From NCBI RefSeq assembly GCF_963966145.1, contig NC_091049.1, positions 5,766,001-5,830,000 of the forward strand: a stretch of 64,000 nt of DNA, read 5' to 3'. Positions 34,813 through 45,117 of the stretch are shown here, piece by piece. The position numbers were made by a program, and so were the translations under genes. The notes beneath the pieces were generated by a model that was not told the DNA's origin, ran no database searches, and worked only from the letters and a program-made list of their open reading frames with translations. Source of the DNA: Tenebrio molitor (lineage: Eukaryota > Arthropoda > Insecta > Coleoptera > Tenebrionidae). Each line of letters opens with the position of its first letter. Within the stretch, counting starts at the first letter, position 1.

Positions 34813-36700
34813 TAATTTCAGTTTCAGCAGGGTCTGCTGCTTGGGAAATTATGATACAGCAGAATCTTAATTTTTTCCCTTTCTGCATCAATTTGCACAG
34901 TTTCTGCTGTTTGGAAAACTATATATTACAAGCAAGAGCTTCATTTCTTCCCTTCCTGCACCAATGTGCGCAGTTTCTGTTGTTTATTTTGTACTACAAG
35001 CAGTACACGCAGAAGCTTAGCTTCTCTAATTTCTGCATCAATTTCAGCAGTTTCTGCTGGTTAAAAAATATGTATTCAAGCAGAAGCTTTAATTCTCCCA
35101 TTCCGCACCAATTTACGCAGTTTCTGCTTCTTGGAAAACTATATATTACAAGGAAAAGCTTCATTTGTTCCCTTCCTGCACCAATGTGCGCAGATTCTGT
35201 TGTTTCTTCTGTTCTACAAGCAATACACGCAGAAGCTTAGTTTCTTCCATTTCTGCATCAATTTGCGCAGTTTTTGCTGCTTAGAAAACTATATATTACA
35301 AGCAAGAGCTTCATTTGTTCCCTCCTTCACCACCGTGCGGAGTTTCTGTTGTTTATTTTGTACTACAAGCAGTACACGCAGAAGCTTAGCTTTTCCTATT
35401 TCTGCATCAATTTGGGCAGTTTCTGTTGCTTAAAAAATATGTATTCAAGTAGAAGCTTTATTTCTCTTTTTCCGCACCAATTTACGCAGTTTCTGCTGCT
35501 TAGAAAACTATCTATTACAAGCAAAAGCTTCATTTGTTCCCTTTCTGCACCAATGTGCGCAGTTTCTGTTGTTTCTTTTGTTCTACAAGTAATACACGCA
35601 GAAGCTTTGTTCCTTCGATTTCTGCATCAATTTGCGCAGTTTCTGCTGCTTGGAAAACTATATATTACAAGCAAGAGCTTCATTTGTTCCCTTCCTGCAC
35701 CAATGTGCGCAGTTTCTGTTGTTTATTTTGTACTACAAGCAGTACACGCAGAAGCTTAGCTTCTCCTATTTCTGCATCAATTTGAGCAGTTTCTGCTGCT
35801 TCAAAAATATATATGCAAGTAGAAGCTTCATTTCTTCCTTTCCGCACCAATTTGCGCAGTTTCTGTTGCTTGGAAAACTATAAAGTTCGTTGACCTTAAA
35901 ATATTAACCTCGCCCTGTCTATATTATCTATAGATCTGTTGAATATATCTTAAATAACTTTGAACTATATCCTAGATTAAATGATTATCATCAATATAAC
36001 ACTAGAATTATTGATACATCCTATAAACCATTAAGATTAAGCAAATCTAGAGATGCAATTAAGCTTAGCATCTCCTATTTCTGCATCAATTTGAGCAGTT
36101 TCTGCTGCTTAAAAAATGTGTATTCAAGCAGAAGCTTCATTTCTCCCGTTCCGTACCAATTTACGCAGTTGCTGCTGCTTGGCAAACTATATATTACAAG
36201 CAAAAGCTTCATTTGTTCCCTTCCTTCACCACCGTGCGCAGTATCTGTTGTTTATTTTGTACTACAAGCAGTACACGCAGAAGCTTAGCTTCTCCCATTT
36301 CTGCATCAATTTAAGCAGTTTTTGCTGCTTAAAACATATGTATTCAAGTAGAAGCTTCATTTCTCCCTTTCCGCACCAATTTACGAAGTTTCTGCTTCTT
36401 GGAAAACTGTATATTAGAAGTAAAAGCTTCATTTGTTCTTTTTCTGTTCCAATGTGCGCATTTCTCTTGTTTATTTTGTACTACAAGCAGTACAAACAGA
36501 AGCTTAGCATCTCCTATTTCTGCTTCAATTTGAGCAGTTTCTGCTATTTGAAAAAGTATGTATTCAAGCAGAAGCTTAATTTCTTCCTTTCTGCACCAAT
36601 ACGTAGTTTCTGCTCCTTGAAAAACTACATATTACAAGCAAAAGCATCAACTTCTGCTGCTTGTAAAATCGTATACGTAGTACAAGCAGAGCTTGATTTC
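34813..36700. repeat. Satellite array of about 74-bp monomers in an A-B-C higher order
   Basis: About 22 monomers each carry CAATTTGCGCAGTTTCTG or a variant. Starts fall near 34888, 34962, 35037, 35109, 35183, 35258, 35331, 35406, 35478, 35550, 35625, 35700, 35778 and 35848, then 36088, 36157, 36230, 36306, 36379, 36450, 36526 and 36595. Three types recur: A (ATATATTACAAGCAAGAGCTTC), B (TTTTGTACTACAAGCAGTACACGCAGAAGC) and C (ATATGTATTCAAGCAGAAGC). Many copies have lengths near 75 bp, so reading frame is kept and long Phe/Cys/Ser-rich open frames appear by chance. The word ACAAGCAGAAGC links the satellite to the surrounding word domain. Confidence 0.92.
35883..36062 (+). pseudogene. LINE ORF2 C-terminal fragment inserted in the satellite
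   Basis: The satellite is interrupted in mid-monomer by about 180 bp of unrelated AT-rich DNA. It reads LKILTSPCLYYL in one frame (about 35896-35931). In the next frame it reads YILNNFELYPRLNDYHQYNT then KPLRLSKSRDAIKLS (about 35947-36066). This matches the region after the reverse-transcriptase core of Jockey/CR1-like LINEs, where K-I-L-T-x-P-C-x-Y and YNTR...RL..S are typical. At least one frameshift is present. The fragment lacks the catalytic core and is inactive. Confidence 0.72.
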
Positions 36701-37317
36701 TTCTTGAGCCTCTTACTCTGGCCATCTCGCCAAACCCTCGACTGACCGAGATCGACATCATCGCAACTTCCTCCTCTTAACTTCGTTTTCGAACTCTCTT
36801 CTAATATTTATCTGTTCGGCGGAATCTCCGGAGCACACGTGTGCGTCTACGTGTGCATAAGTGAGCCGGCCCACCCTAATTAAATTACATAATAAATGTA
36901 TCCTCCCTCTCGACCACCCTATCACTTTCAATTATCGTAAAACTCGTCGGACAACCAAACGAAAATTTACTCGCGCCCCCGCCCCCAGGCGGCGATGAAT
37001 TCCTGTTTATTAGTATTCGGGTGGCGTCGAACCTCATTGAATTACATTATTTATGTTGGTTCTTGGCGGGGGCGGTCTCGACGAGGGTGACACAGGACTC
37101 AACAGGTGCACGGGACGTTTTTCTCGACGCCTAATCCGGCCATCTGTTTAATCCGCGCTGCCGGTCGCAGGGATTACGCGATTTCCACGAAACCGCCGGG
37201 GGGCGGCTCAACCGTTAATGTTTTAATACACCGCCCGCAAATTATTGGGCCGCGGGGTGTGTTCCAAACAAGAGGAGCACGCGGACGGGGGCGGGGAGGT
37301 TTGATATATTAGGACAA
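36701..37317. other. GC-rich burst between word-rich segments
   Basis: It contains CGCCCCCGCCCCCAGG, GGCGGGGGCGG and ACGGGGGCGGGG. No gene is recognisable; a 68-codon open frame (37106-37312) has no domain. Confidence 0.4.
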
Positions 37318-37920
37318 AAGTGTTTTACAAGCAGAAGCAAAAGAGACAAAGATTGAATCGAAGCCTACAAGAATTAAATAACAAGACTTGCAGCAGAAAT
37401 GTTGCAAATGTTTTTGTCTAGCTGTTACAAGCAGAAATAATTAGAAGATTATTTTTGCAGTTGCTTTTTTCAGTTTTACAAAATCCTAAATCGTCAAGGT
37501 TTTGCTGCAGAGCCACCAATCTCCCAAATTACATTTGTAATTATTTCTATTTTACAAGCAGAAATAAACACGCGTTGTTACAAGCAGAAATAAGGAAAGG
37601 GATGAATGTTGGAGTTTGTGCTTCTACAAGACACAAATAACAAGACTCGAGATCATTTGCAGGTTTGTTACAGGCTACAAGCAGAAAATATTCAGTATTA
37701 CAAGCATGCCTTGTTTATCATGTATCAACCAAACAAGTCAACAATTTGTCTTTAACCAACAAAAGAAATCGTTTTTGTCTAGCTATTACAAGCAGAAACA
37801 ATTATTTGTAATTGCTTTTTTCTGTTTTACAAAATCTTAACCCGTGAAAGTTTTACTGTGCAGAGCTTTACTCTTCCAAATTATATTTGTAATTATTTCT
37901 GTTTTACAATCAGAAGCAAT
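37318..37920. repeat. ACAAGCAGAAATAA word cluster with a duplicated block of about 150 bp
   Basis: Mostly in the ACAAGC orientation, words occur near 37327, 37427, 37556, 37580, 37679, 37700, 37789 and 37903. The block GTTTTTGTCTAGCTGTTACA..ATTTGTAATTATTTCTATTT at 37411-37560 is repeated at 37769-37912 with small differences. Confidence 0.8.
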
Positions 37921-38560
37921 TTCTTTTGTTTGGCGAGCTTCAGACAAGTTTCATTAAACTTGTTCCTGTCACAACCGTAACAATTCCCACTTCTTGCTCA
38001 CATTCCCGTCGCTTGTTGCTCACTCTAGCACATCAGGTGTATTTTTTCCCTCGTTACTCCCTGATAGAACCGGAATCACCTCTCATATCTGCTTGACCAT
38101 AAACGTGTCATACACCAGGTTTTATCTTGTTATTTCGCAAGGGCAATTTCACACCGCCGCTCACAGCGATTGTTCCGCCGCGCCACCCCCGCGCCGCCCC
38201 TTTTATCTTGGCGTTTTAGCACAACTCGGGAAGTTTTAATTTAAACGAGGGGCGAAGTTTCGCGCTGCTCACTTGACGCAAACTAACAATCTAATTGTTG
38301 TGTGTTAAGTGGGCGCGCGGGGGAAAAACCCCCAATTTGAATTCGCGTTATTGTGGAAGGGGGCGGCGGTGTTTCAACGGCATTGAAAAATTGGCGGCGT
38401 GCACGTGCGGCGAAGTCTAGACGGCTTGATGCAACTTTGATTTTATTTTATGGCGCTTGCGGAGAGGGTGCGTGGTTCTTTTGGACCAATAAACAAAAAT
38501 AAAGCGGCGGCGGGGTGGCCGGAGTGGCGGCTGGGGCTCGTTGTTATTCGAGAAGAACGG
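37921..38560. other. Mixed-composition non-coding DNA
   Basis: The word domain pauses here. GGGGGCGGCGG near 38360 and CCACCCCCGCGCCGCCCC near 38183 mark GC-rich bursts. No gene is recognised. Confidence 0.4.
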
Positions 38561-39125
38561 CGTGTTTTACAAGATTAAATTGGTGTTACAGCTGCAGACA
38601 AGGCAAATTGAAATTACCTGAAAGCGGCGGCGGCGGCGGGATTTGCTCAAGTGGAAGATTTCCAATGGGAAGAGTCTAGCGTGATTGGAGGCTCTCTGAC
38701 AATCTACAAGCAGAAAGTATATTCTAATTGTATCAGCAAAGCAGAAATTGCGTCTAGATTGTATTTCAGAGCTTCTACCAAAGACACCAAACATTTACAC
38801 AAACCATATATTTTTTTTTGTGTTTCTGTTTTACAAGCAGAAGTAATTTTTGTTTGTTGTCATTTGAAACTTGGAATCATTTACTCGATTTACTGTACAT
38901 TTCTAATTAGTGTGAGAAGAAAACTTGTCACAATTGATTGTTCTACAAGCTACAAGCAAAAAGTTATTTCAATGGAGACAGCTTTCTGATCTCTTCGTGT
39001 TGTAATTTTGTATGTTTCAAATTCTTGTAAAACCTGTTTTACAAGTACTTGCTGTATTGTTCTCCTCTGGAATACTTGTCGTATTTTTTCTTTCTGTTTT
39101 ACAAGCCAGAAATCGCTTCTGTAAT
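38561..39125. repeat. ACAAGCAGAA word cluster
   Basis: Words lie near 38567, 38705, 38834, 38943, 38951, 39030, 39048 and 39102, mostly as TTTACAAGCAGAA on the + strand. They are separated by unrelated text that includes CGGCGGCGGCGGGA. A 112-codon open frame across it has no domain. Confidence 0.75.
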
Positions 39126-39650
39126 GATAGCAACTCCGTTATGTCGTCGTGTAATTTGACATCGTCCTCTGGCAATAAAAATTAGTAGAATTCCTCGTCG
39201 TTTTCTGTTCTATATCGAAAATCCGGGGTTAAATTGCACGTAAAAACCCGAAAACGATCGATATTCATAAACCCGTATCCGACACCGTCGAAATTAAGCT
39301 CCGGTTAAATGTGAATTTTGGATTCATTCATTCTCCACTTTAATTATGCGTCTCACTTGATTCTACAAAGTGGAATCTTGCTCTGACAATATTTCCTTTA
39401 AATCCCTTAAACGTAACAATCTCCCCGGAGCGGTGACATTGTTCCAACAAAACATAACAAGCAAAAACACCCAGTGCAAATATTAATTTAGTTAATGTAC
39501 GGCCGCGTTTTTGGTCTCAGCGGATGAAATAAGTGCACGCACAATCGACAGACGCCGCCCCCGGCCGCCTCCAACGTCATTTGTAAAATCGCATTAGTGC
39601 TCAGACAGCTGAAGCCGAAGAAAGACGCGTCGTAGATTGGTTCGTACAGT

Positions 39651-40033
39651 AAGAGTCCCCAGAAACGGTTTGGTCACACGACTCAAGCTACGACTCGGCT
39701 TTCGCTCGTCAACTCTTCCAGTTCCCCTCGATGGGAGACGATCCGGAAGCCCACCCTTACGGCACGTCGCGGATTAATCCGGCCCAGATTAACGCGGCGA
39801 CGTTGAGATGTCTGGAATTTTGCGAAATGAAAAGCTCAGGACTCTTATCCTGGCGGCGGCTAAACGTGCTCACCGTTCGCTTTTTCGCCTCTTCTCCGCC
39901 GCCGAACGCTCTCAAATCCGAAAAATGCGTGCTCTATCGCGCGGTCATTGTGTTCTTTGCGGCGGCGGCGGCGGGGTGGCGTTATTTTCTTTTAATAGAA
40001 CGGGATGGGCGGTTGATTCTGAGCTGTCGATAA
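39651..40033 (+). CDS. Weak candidate coding island, unknown product
   Basis: A frame opens after TAA at about 39651 and runs to TAA at about 40033. An internal ATG lies at 39731. Before the low-complexity Ala run the text is well mixed (SSYDSAFARQLFQF, then MGDDPEAHPYGTSRINPAQI), with a GC-rich third position (TCG, GAC, TTC, CCG). GTCCCCAG just upstream could be a splice acceptor, but no good GTRAGT donor follows. I recognise no domain. It could equally be a GC-rich burst that happens to be open, so this is a candidate only. Confidence 0.17.
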
Positions 40034-40113
40034 AAGCGAGAGTTAACATTTGGCTGGTGACACTTCTGCCACACAAACTGCGTAGTTTTCTTTGTAACTC
40101 AGCTGAAGCTATA

Positions 40114-40138
40114 AATACAAATAATAATAATAATAAAA
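40114..40138. repeat. Short (AAT)n microsatellite
   Basis: About six AAT units lie within CAAATAATAATAATAATAAAA. Confidence 0.85.
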
Positions 40139-40278
40139 TGTATTTATGTACTACAAGCAACTGAGTAACTGCTGCTTGTAATATAGACCCCATATTTAAA
40201 TTTATTCCAAAGATATAGGAGATAATGTTTTTACTTAAGCGAGGGAATGGAACAGAGACTGTGATTAAGTCCAATTAA

Positions 40279-40674
40279 AATTGCTTTTAGTTTTCTACGT
40301 TGTCCTACAACCTCGTAGGTAAAATTTCGCCACATTTTAAAAATACACCCTGTATATCATGTTTTATAAAATGTACGCCAATGCGAAGAAACCTATAGGA
40401 AATATGCTTTAAACAAGAAAACCGCATTGGTGTACGTTTTATAAAATATGATATACAGGGTGTATTTTTAAAATGTGCCGAAATTTTACCTACGAGGTTG
40501 TTTGACAACGTAGAAGACTAAAACCAATAAAAAAAAATTGTAGCTCAAAAAATAAATGTCATTTTATTTTTTGACATAGAATTTTTTAGATATTTTTTCC
40601 GAGTTCTACATGAAGCCAGTAGTTCGTGGCTAAAATTTGTGCACGCATTTCAATAACACCCTGTATATTTAGAG
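40279..40674. mobile_element. Palindromic TIR element, second copy (left end truncated)
   Basis: It repeats the 23.9-24.4 kb element in the same order, with GTTTTCTACGTTGTCCTACA, ACACCCTGTATATCATGTTT and GATATACAGGGTGTATTTTT. Its right part has TCCGAGTTCTACATGAAGCC, but it ends AACACCCTGTATA rather than CACCTGTA. The left outer TIR is missing. The inner palindrome (ATACACCCTGTATATCAT / ATGATATACAGGGTGTAT) is better preserved here than in the first copy. Confidence 0.85.
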
Positions 40675-41756
40675 ACAAATTAAAATGACAGATATAATAT
40701 TTTAGTCTTTAAAAAAAAACAACATGCCTCTTACTAAATCACTCACAAAAAATGTGTTTCTAAAAACGAGTTTCCTTTCAAAACATTTAAAATTTCAGAG
40801 CCTTGTATAAAGCTTCAATTTTAATGCAACAAAAATATGTACAGCGTCAAAGAATATACATATTTGTAGTTTCTTTTTTGATTTAAAATAAAAGAAAAAT
40901 GTCGTTGGACAGGTAATTTTTTTATGTTGATTGGTAGCAGGAAACTTCAAAGACATTGTGGCCAACTTGACATATTCGATGTTCTCAATAAAAAAGAAAA
41001 GCGAGTTACAACAGATTTAAAGCAAAGACAAAAAGAAGGATCAAGAATGCTACTCAAGAAGAAAGTTCGAGTATCATTGGAACAAGGAAAGTACGAAACC
41101 GGAGCAGATTCTCTTTTTTTGCATCTTTCACTGGACCCAATTACTCAACACGGCGAAGCACGAACCCACAATTAATCGACCGTCTCTCAACTTTTTCGAT
41201 CGTCGACTGTCCGTTCATGGCCTACTAGTCCATCGCACATAAAAGCTGCCATCAAGTGCATCGTTAATGGCACACAGCCGTCTAGATTTACGGTTGTTGC
41301 ACTCCACGGCCCCATATTTGTCCATTCGACGTAACCCAACTGTCCGGAGTGGATTAATAAAGCGTCGGCCATTGCCGGAGAAACTTTCGTTGCCGAATTC
41401 AGAAGTGGGATACGGCTTGGGTCAAATAATGGAGTATGTCGACTTCGATAAGGGATTTTATGGTCCCCAGGACTGGCTCTACCTGCCGCTATCGCCGCCG
41501 TTATAACTGTCCTCGAGACAAAATCGGGATTGCGGATTTACGCTTCGAGTTTATCTTGAGACTGTTGGAAAGAAGGAGCGGTACCGTTTTACGAGCGGTA
41601 ATTCCTAATGGGAGTTATTGTTTCTTGTGGCGTTTTATCGGGGCCGGAGATGGGATTCTGGTCGGAAACGGGGGCCGTTATGATGGTGTAATTAACGAGA
41701 AGCGATGCGTCGAGGGTGGAAAGATCAAGAGAGGAGAGACGAGTTGAGTCTCTGTG
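40675..41756. other. Region with several short open frames, none identified
   Basis: Three neighbouring stretches read as mixed, non-repetitive protein text: 40924-41175 + (83 codons, Lys/Arg/Gln-rich), 41267-41506 + (79 codons, containing YVDFDKGFYGPQDWLY), and the opposing 41187-41372 - (61 codons). None has a recognisable domain, and + and - frames overlap between 41267 and 41372, so at most one can be real. Splice context is unclear. They are recorded as possible exons or chance frames. Confidence 0.2.
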
Positions 41757-41948
41757 TTGGATTCTCTCATGGGCTGTGGCCTTGGAAATATCTGCGCGAC
41801 GGCGGAGCGATAAACCACTGAAAAATCTATAAATGAAAACTGAAAACATCAACTATACTTTCTTTGTAAAGGTCGGTTTGTAGCGCCCACTTGAGACCGA
41901 TATTTATCGTTTGCGCAGATATGACTCATAGCCCATGAGAAAATCCAA
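41757..41948. mobile_element. MITE-like inverted repeat, about 192 bp
   Basis: TTGGATTCTCTCATGGGCT at the left and AGCCCATGAGAAAATCCAA at the right are inverted. Pairing continues through ATATCTGCGC/GCGCAGATAT and GCGATAAA/TTTATCGT. Non-coding interior. Confidence 0.8.
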
Positions 41949-42655
41949 CTCTTCTACAAGCAGGAGGCATTCAAATTGTTGACATCAATTTCAAAAGAAC
42001 CATTTCTGATCAAAATACAAGAACTTAAAAAATCTAAATAAAAAATATTCTGATTAGCTTCCCCCAAAAAAAAAGAGATTGTCATATTTCCTATTTTAGA
42101 TAAGTTTCCCTTGATTCTTTCTGACCAATTTCTGATTTCTGCCAAAAAAAAGCGAGCAAACCGGAACCTCCGGCTCATTCTGTTTTCGCACCTCGTGAAC
42201 TCTTCCACCCCCACGCTCAAATCTCCACGGTTGTTTTTCGGTGGCGGCGTCGGCGGCGGAGTGTTTGTTATCAAGCCGGCGCGAAACGACATCGGGACGG
42301 ATAGACAATGGGATTACGTGGGCTAATGCTCTGGATTCGGCTCGGTCCCGAACGGGGCCTGTTTTAGCTTGTCCGGAACTGTGACGTTCCCTTAATCTAG
42401 ATTGTATTCTAAATAAAAAATGAGCAACGTCTCCGTAACACGAGCCCGGTTTGACGTTAAGGAAATGGGGGGCTGTTCGAGGGTGACGCGCTGGAAAACG
42501 GGTTGACGGTAATGAATCAATCAAAAATTACTCAATCCGATCTTGTCACGTTTTACAAATTACTCCACGTCGGATCGGGTTATTCTGACGAGGAGGGTGG
42601 AGGCGGCGGGGTGGGACGAAGAACTGGGGGTTGGAGGGAATAAATAAAAAGCAAA
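41949..42655. other. Mixed-composition non-coding DNA
   Basis: No gene is recognised. A CTACAAGCAGGAG word lies near 41955. A 142-codon minus-strand frame (42096-42524) overlaps open frames on the other strand and shows no domain. Confidence 0.4.
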
Positions 42656-43995
42656 CTAGGGAGTGAGAATCTCTTGTAAAACACCAATATAAACATTGTT
42701 TTGTACAGTATTTTTTGCTTGTAATACCTGGTTATCAGATATTGCTGTGCTTCTAGTTTTACAAGCAGAACTAAATTTTGCATTTATACAAAAATTTCAT
42801 TATTTTGTTATTTTATCGGTCTCTGAATCACTCCTTGGACTTGTAATCCTGATTGATTAGATATTTCTGTGTACCAAAGTTTTGCTTGTAATATCATATT
42901 TTTGTTTTACAAGCAGAAATAATTTTGCTTGTATAAAATCGCGCTAAAACTTTTACAACTTTATTATTTCATCAATCAATCTGTCAACCAGCGGTTGGCC
43001 TGAATATTTGATGAAAACATTTCATTTTATCTCTTTCCCTTTTGTCGCGGACCTTCCGCTCGGTTGGCCGCACTGCGCGTGCTGATTTCAGGTGTGCCAA
43101 CAGAGACCCAGCCCGAGGAGACGCACGACGTATGTAAAGGGTGTTTGTTCGGGGGCGGCGATTTATTATTTTCGACGGTGGCGGTCTCCGGGGCGCACTT
43201 TGATATTCAGATATTATATGTTTTTTTATGCGCGCGGGACGGCGTTTTGTTTTAAAACCGACGCTACCGCCGCAGCCGTCTAGGATCAAGCAAAGTGCCA
43301 ACGATAAAAAAATATATGAAACAATAATCTATAAAAAGCTGGAACGTATGAATATTATATGGGCGAGGGAGCGGCGACGTTTTATGCGGGGGACGGATTT
43401 GCATTCGAGGGGGCGGCAGATGCGGTACGTGCGAGATATTTCTCATATTGAAAGGGGAGGCGGGGGCGAAGATCAAATTTTGGAAATGGACGGGGCAGGT
43501 GGAGATCTACGAAATGGAACTATGACAGCCAACAGAAATAATATTTTACAAGCAAATTTAGCAATAAATATTTACCTGTCAAACTTATAACATAAATATA
43601 AGATTTTCTGTTTTGAAAATAACAAAACTCATTGTGATTTTTAATGTCCTAGGATTTTCTGTTTTTACAAGCAAAAATGCAGCTTGTAATACCTACCATT
43701 TGATAATTCAAATAATATATTTTACAAGTGAATTTAGCTATAAATTAAATATGTATAAGATTTTCTGTTTTACAAGAAAAAAACTCATTGTAGTATTTAA
43801 TGCTAGTGATTTATTTAGAAATTTCTGTTTTTACAAGCAAATATTCTGCTTGTAATAACATTTGATAGTCAAATACATCGTCGACAGTTTAGTTGAAGCG
43901 TCGCATATAGAGACCTCCTGATTTTTGATTTTCCAACAATCTAGCTTGTAATATTACCCACTTGATGTTTTACAAGCAAAAAACTGCTTGTAATA
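42656..43995. repeat. Last cluster of the CTTGTAAAAC / ACAAGCAGAA word
   Basis: Words in both orientations lie near 42674, 42718, 42758, 42839, 42884, 42908, 42928, 43549, 43666, 43683, 43724, 43773, 43831, 43847, 43944, 43970 and 43984. A GC-rich burst without words (43.05-43.5 kb) splits the cluster. A partial local repeat (AAGATTTTCTGTTTT..AACTCATTGT.TTTAATG..AG) occurs near 43600 and 43757. Confidence 0.78.
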
Positions 43996-44679
43996 CCGCT
44001 TGCCCTTGGAACGCATTCTGCACTCGATTTCTCCCGAATTCGTTTCCCTCCCTACTTTGTGCCCCAAATTACCCCCCTTACCACCCCCACCCCCCATTTT
44101 TTCCGACAGCGCAACACCAGCGAACATTTTCGATTTTTTACTTCTTTATGAGTGTATCGGTGCGGCTTTTAGCCAAACAACAAAAAACCCTCTCCAACCC
44201 CAAACATTTTTTGCAATTGTATAACGGCCGCTCCCGGCCAACCGACACTTGTTCAATTTGAGAAGCACTCGACAAATCCGCGGCCGCAACATTTTCCGTC
44301 GATATTTCGTTCGCATTACTCGTTTTAATGAAAATATGGGGTTCGGCCGCACAAAATAGAGCAATCGCGGCGTTAACAACACCGTTTCAAATTTTATGCG
44401 GTCGTGCCGCACCAGACACATTCCGGGTCGGAGTTTTTTTGTAAACAGCGCAGTTACACGCAATTGATGTCCGTCTCGCGGACGTTTTCACGCAATTAAA
44501 TCACGCCAAGAGTGTTTTTTGACCATTCGCTTTTTCTTCTAATGGACTGTCACAATAATTACGCCGCCGGCGGTCTGTCATTACGCCAGGCACGACCGAT
44601 TTGTTTAATTAGAGACCGTGACGGTGTAACGAACAGTTCTGCCATTATTTTACAAACAAATCGCATTTGGTTCGACTGG
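43996..44679. other. Non-coding DNA
   Basis: A C-rich stretch (CCCCCCTTACCACCCCCACCCCCC, about 44071-44096) is followed by mixed sequence. No gene is recognised. Confidence 0.4.
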
Positions 44680-44682
44680 TTG

Positions 44683-44716
44683 TTATTTTTTTTTCTTTTG
44701 TTGTTGCAGGTGAGCT
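44683..44716 (+). other. Second candidate recursive splice site
   Basis: A long pyrimidine tract (TTATTTTTTTTTCTTTTG, then TTGTTGCAG) is joined directly to GTGAGC, with AG at 44708-44709 and GT at 44710-44711. Acceptor and donor are both strong and abut with no exon between them. It is on the same strand as the 26329 site, 18.4 kb downstream. It could alternatively be an ordinary acceptor of an unrecognised exon beginning GTGAGCTGGACTGG. Confidence 0.35.
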
Positions 44717-44802
44717 GGACTGGATGCCGATAATTAATCACGATCACCAGGTGCGCTCCACTGGAGGTATTATTAGTGCAAGAAGGTCGGGGAATGGCCG
44801 AA

Positions 44803-45117
44803 CCGTCTGACCCACATCGGGGGTCGTGGGGCGCGGGTTGCACCCCGGAAAGTAGACGATGTGGCGGGAAAACGCGACTAAAACAAGAAGAGAGGATTGT
44901 GGGGGAATTGCCGAACGTGGAGTGGTGCGCGACCTGGAAAGTAGTTTGTTTGTGTTGCCCACTCGGACCGTCTAATCCACATTGGGGGTCGTGGGGCGCG
45001 GGTTGTACCCCGGAAAGTAGCGGGAAAACGCGATTAAAACAAGGAAAGAGAGTTGCGGGGGAGTTGTCGAAGGTAGTGGTGCGGGACCTGGAAAGTAGTT
45101 TCTTTGTGTTGTCAGAA
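44803..45117. repeat. GC-rich tandem duplication, 165-bp period
   Basis: CCGTCTGACCCACATCGGGG begins copy 1 (44803) and CCGTCTAATCCACATTGGGG begins copy 2 (44968). Both continue with GTCGTGGGGCGCGGGTTG, CCCCGGAAAGTAG and GGGAAAACGCGA, and end in GACCTGGAAAGTAGTTT. Copy 1 has an extra ACGATGTGG. The minus strand is open through both copies, but the repeat explains that. Confidence 0.9.

Noticed and set aside
34851..36745. Series of overlapping + strand open frames of 80-209 codons with Phe/Cys/Ser-rich repeats
   Set aside because: They translate the satellite. Monomers near 75 bp keep frame by chance, frames change between copies, and one passes beside the LINE insertion. No start or splice logic supports a protein.
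26061..43995. CRISPR array, because of regularly recurring short words
   Set aside because: Words differ in spacing and orientation, spacers are repetitive or long, and the DNA is clearly from an insect nuclear genome.
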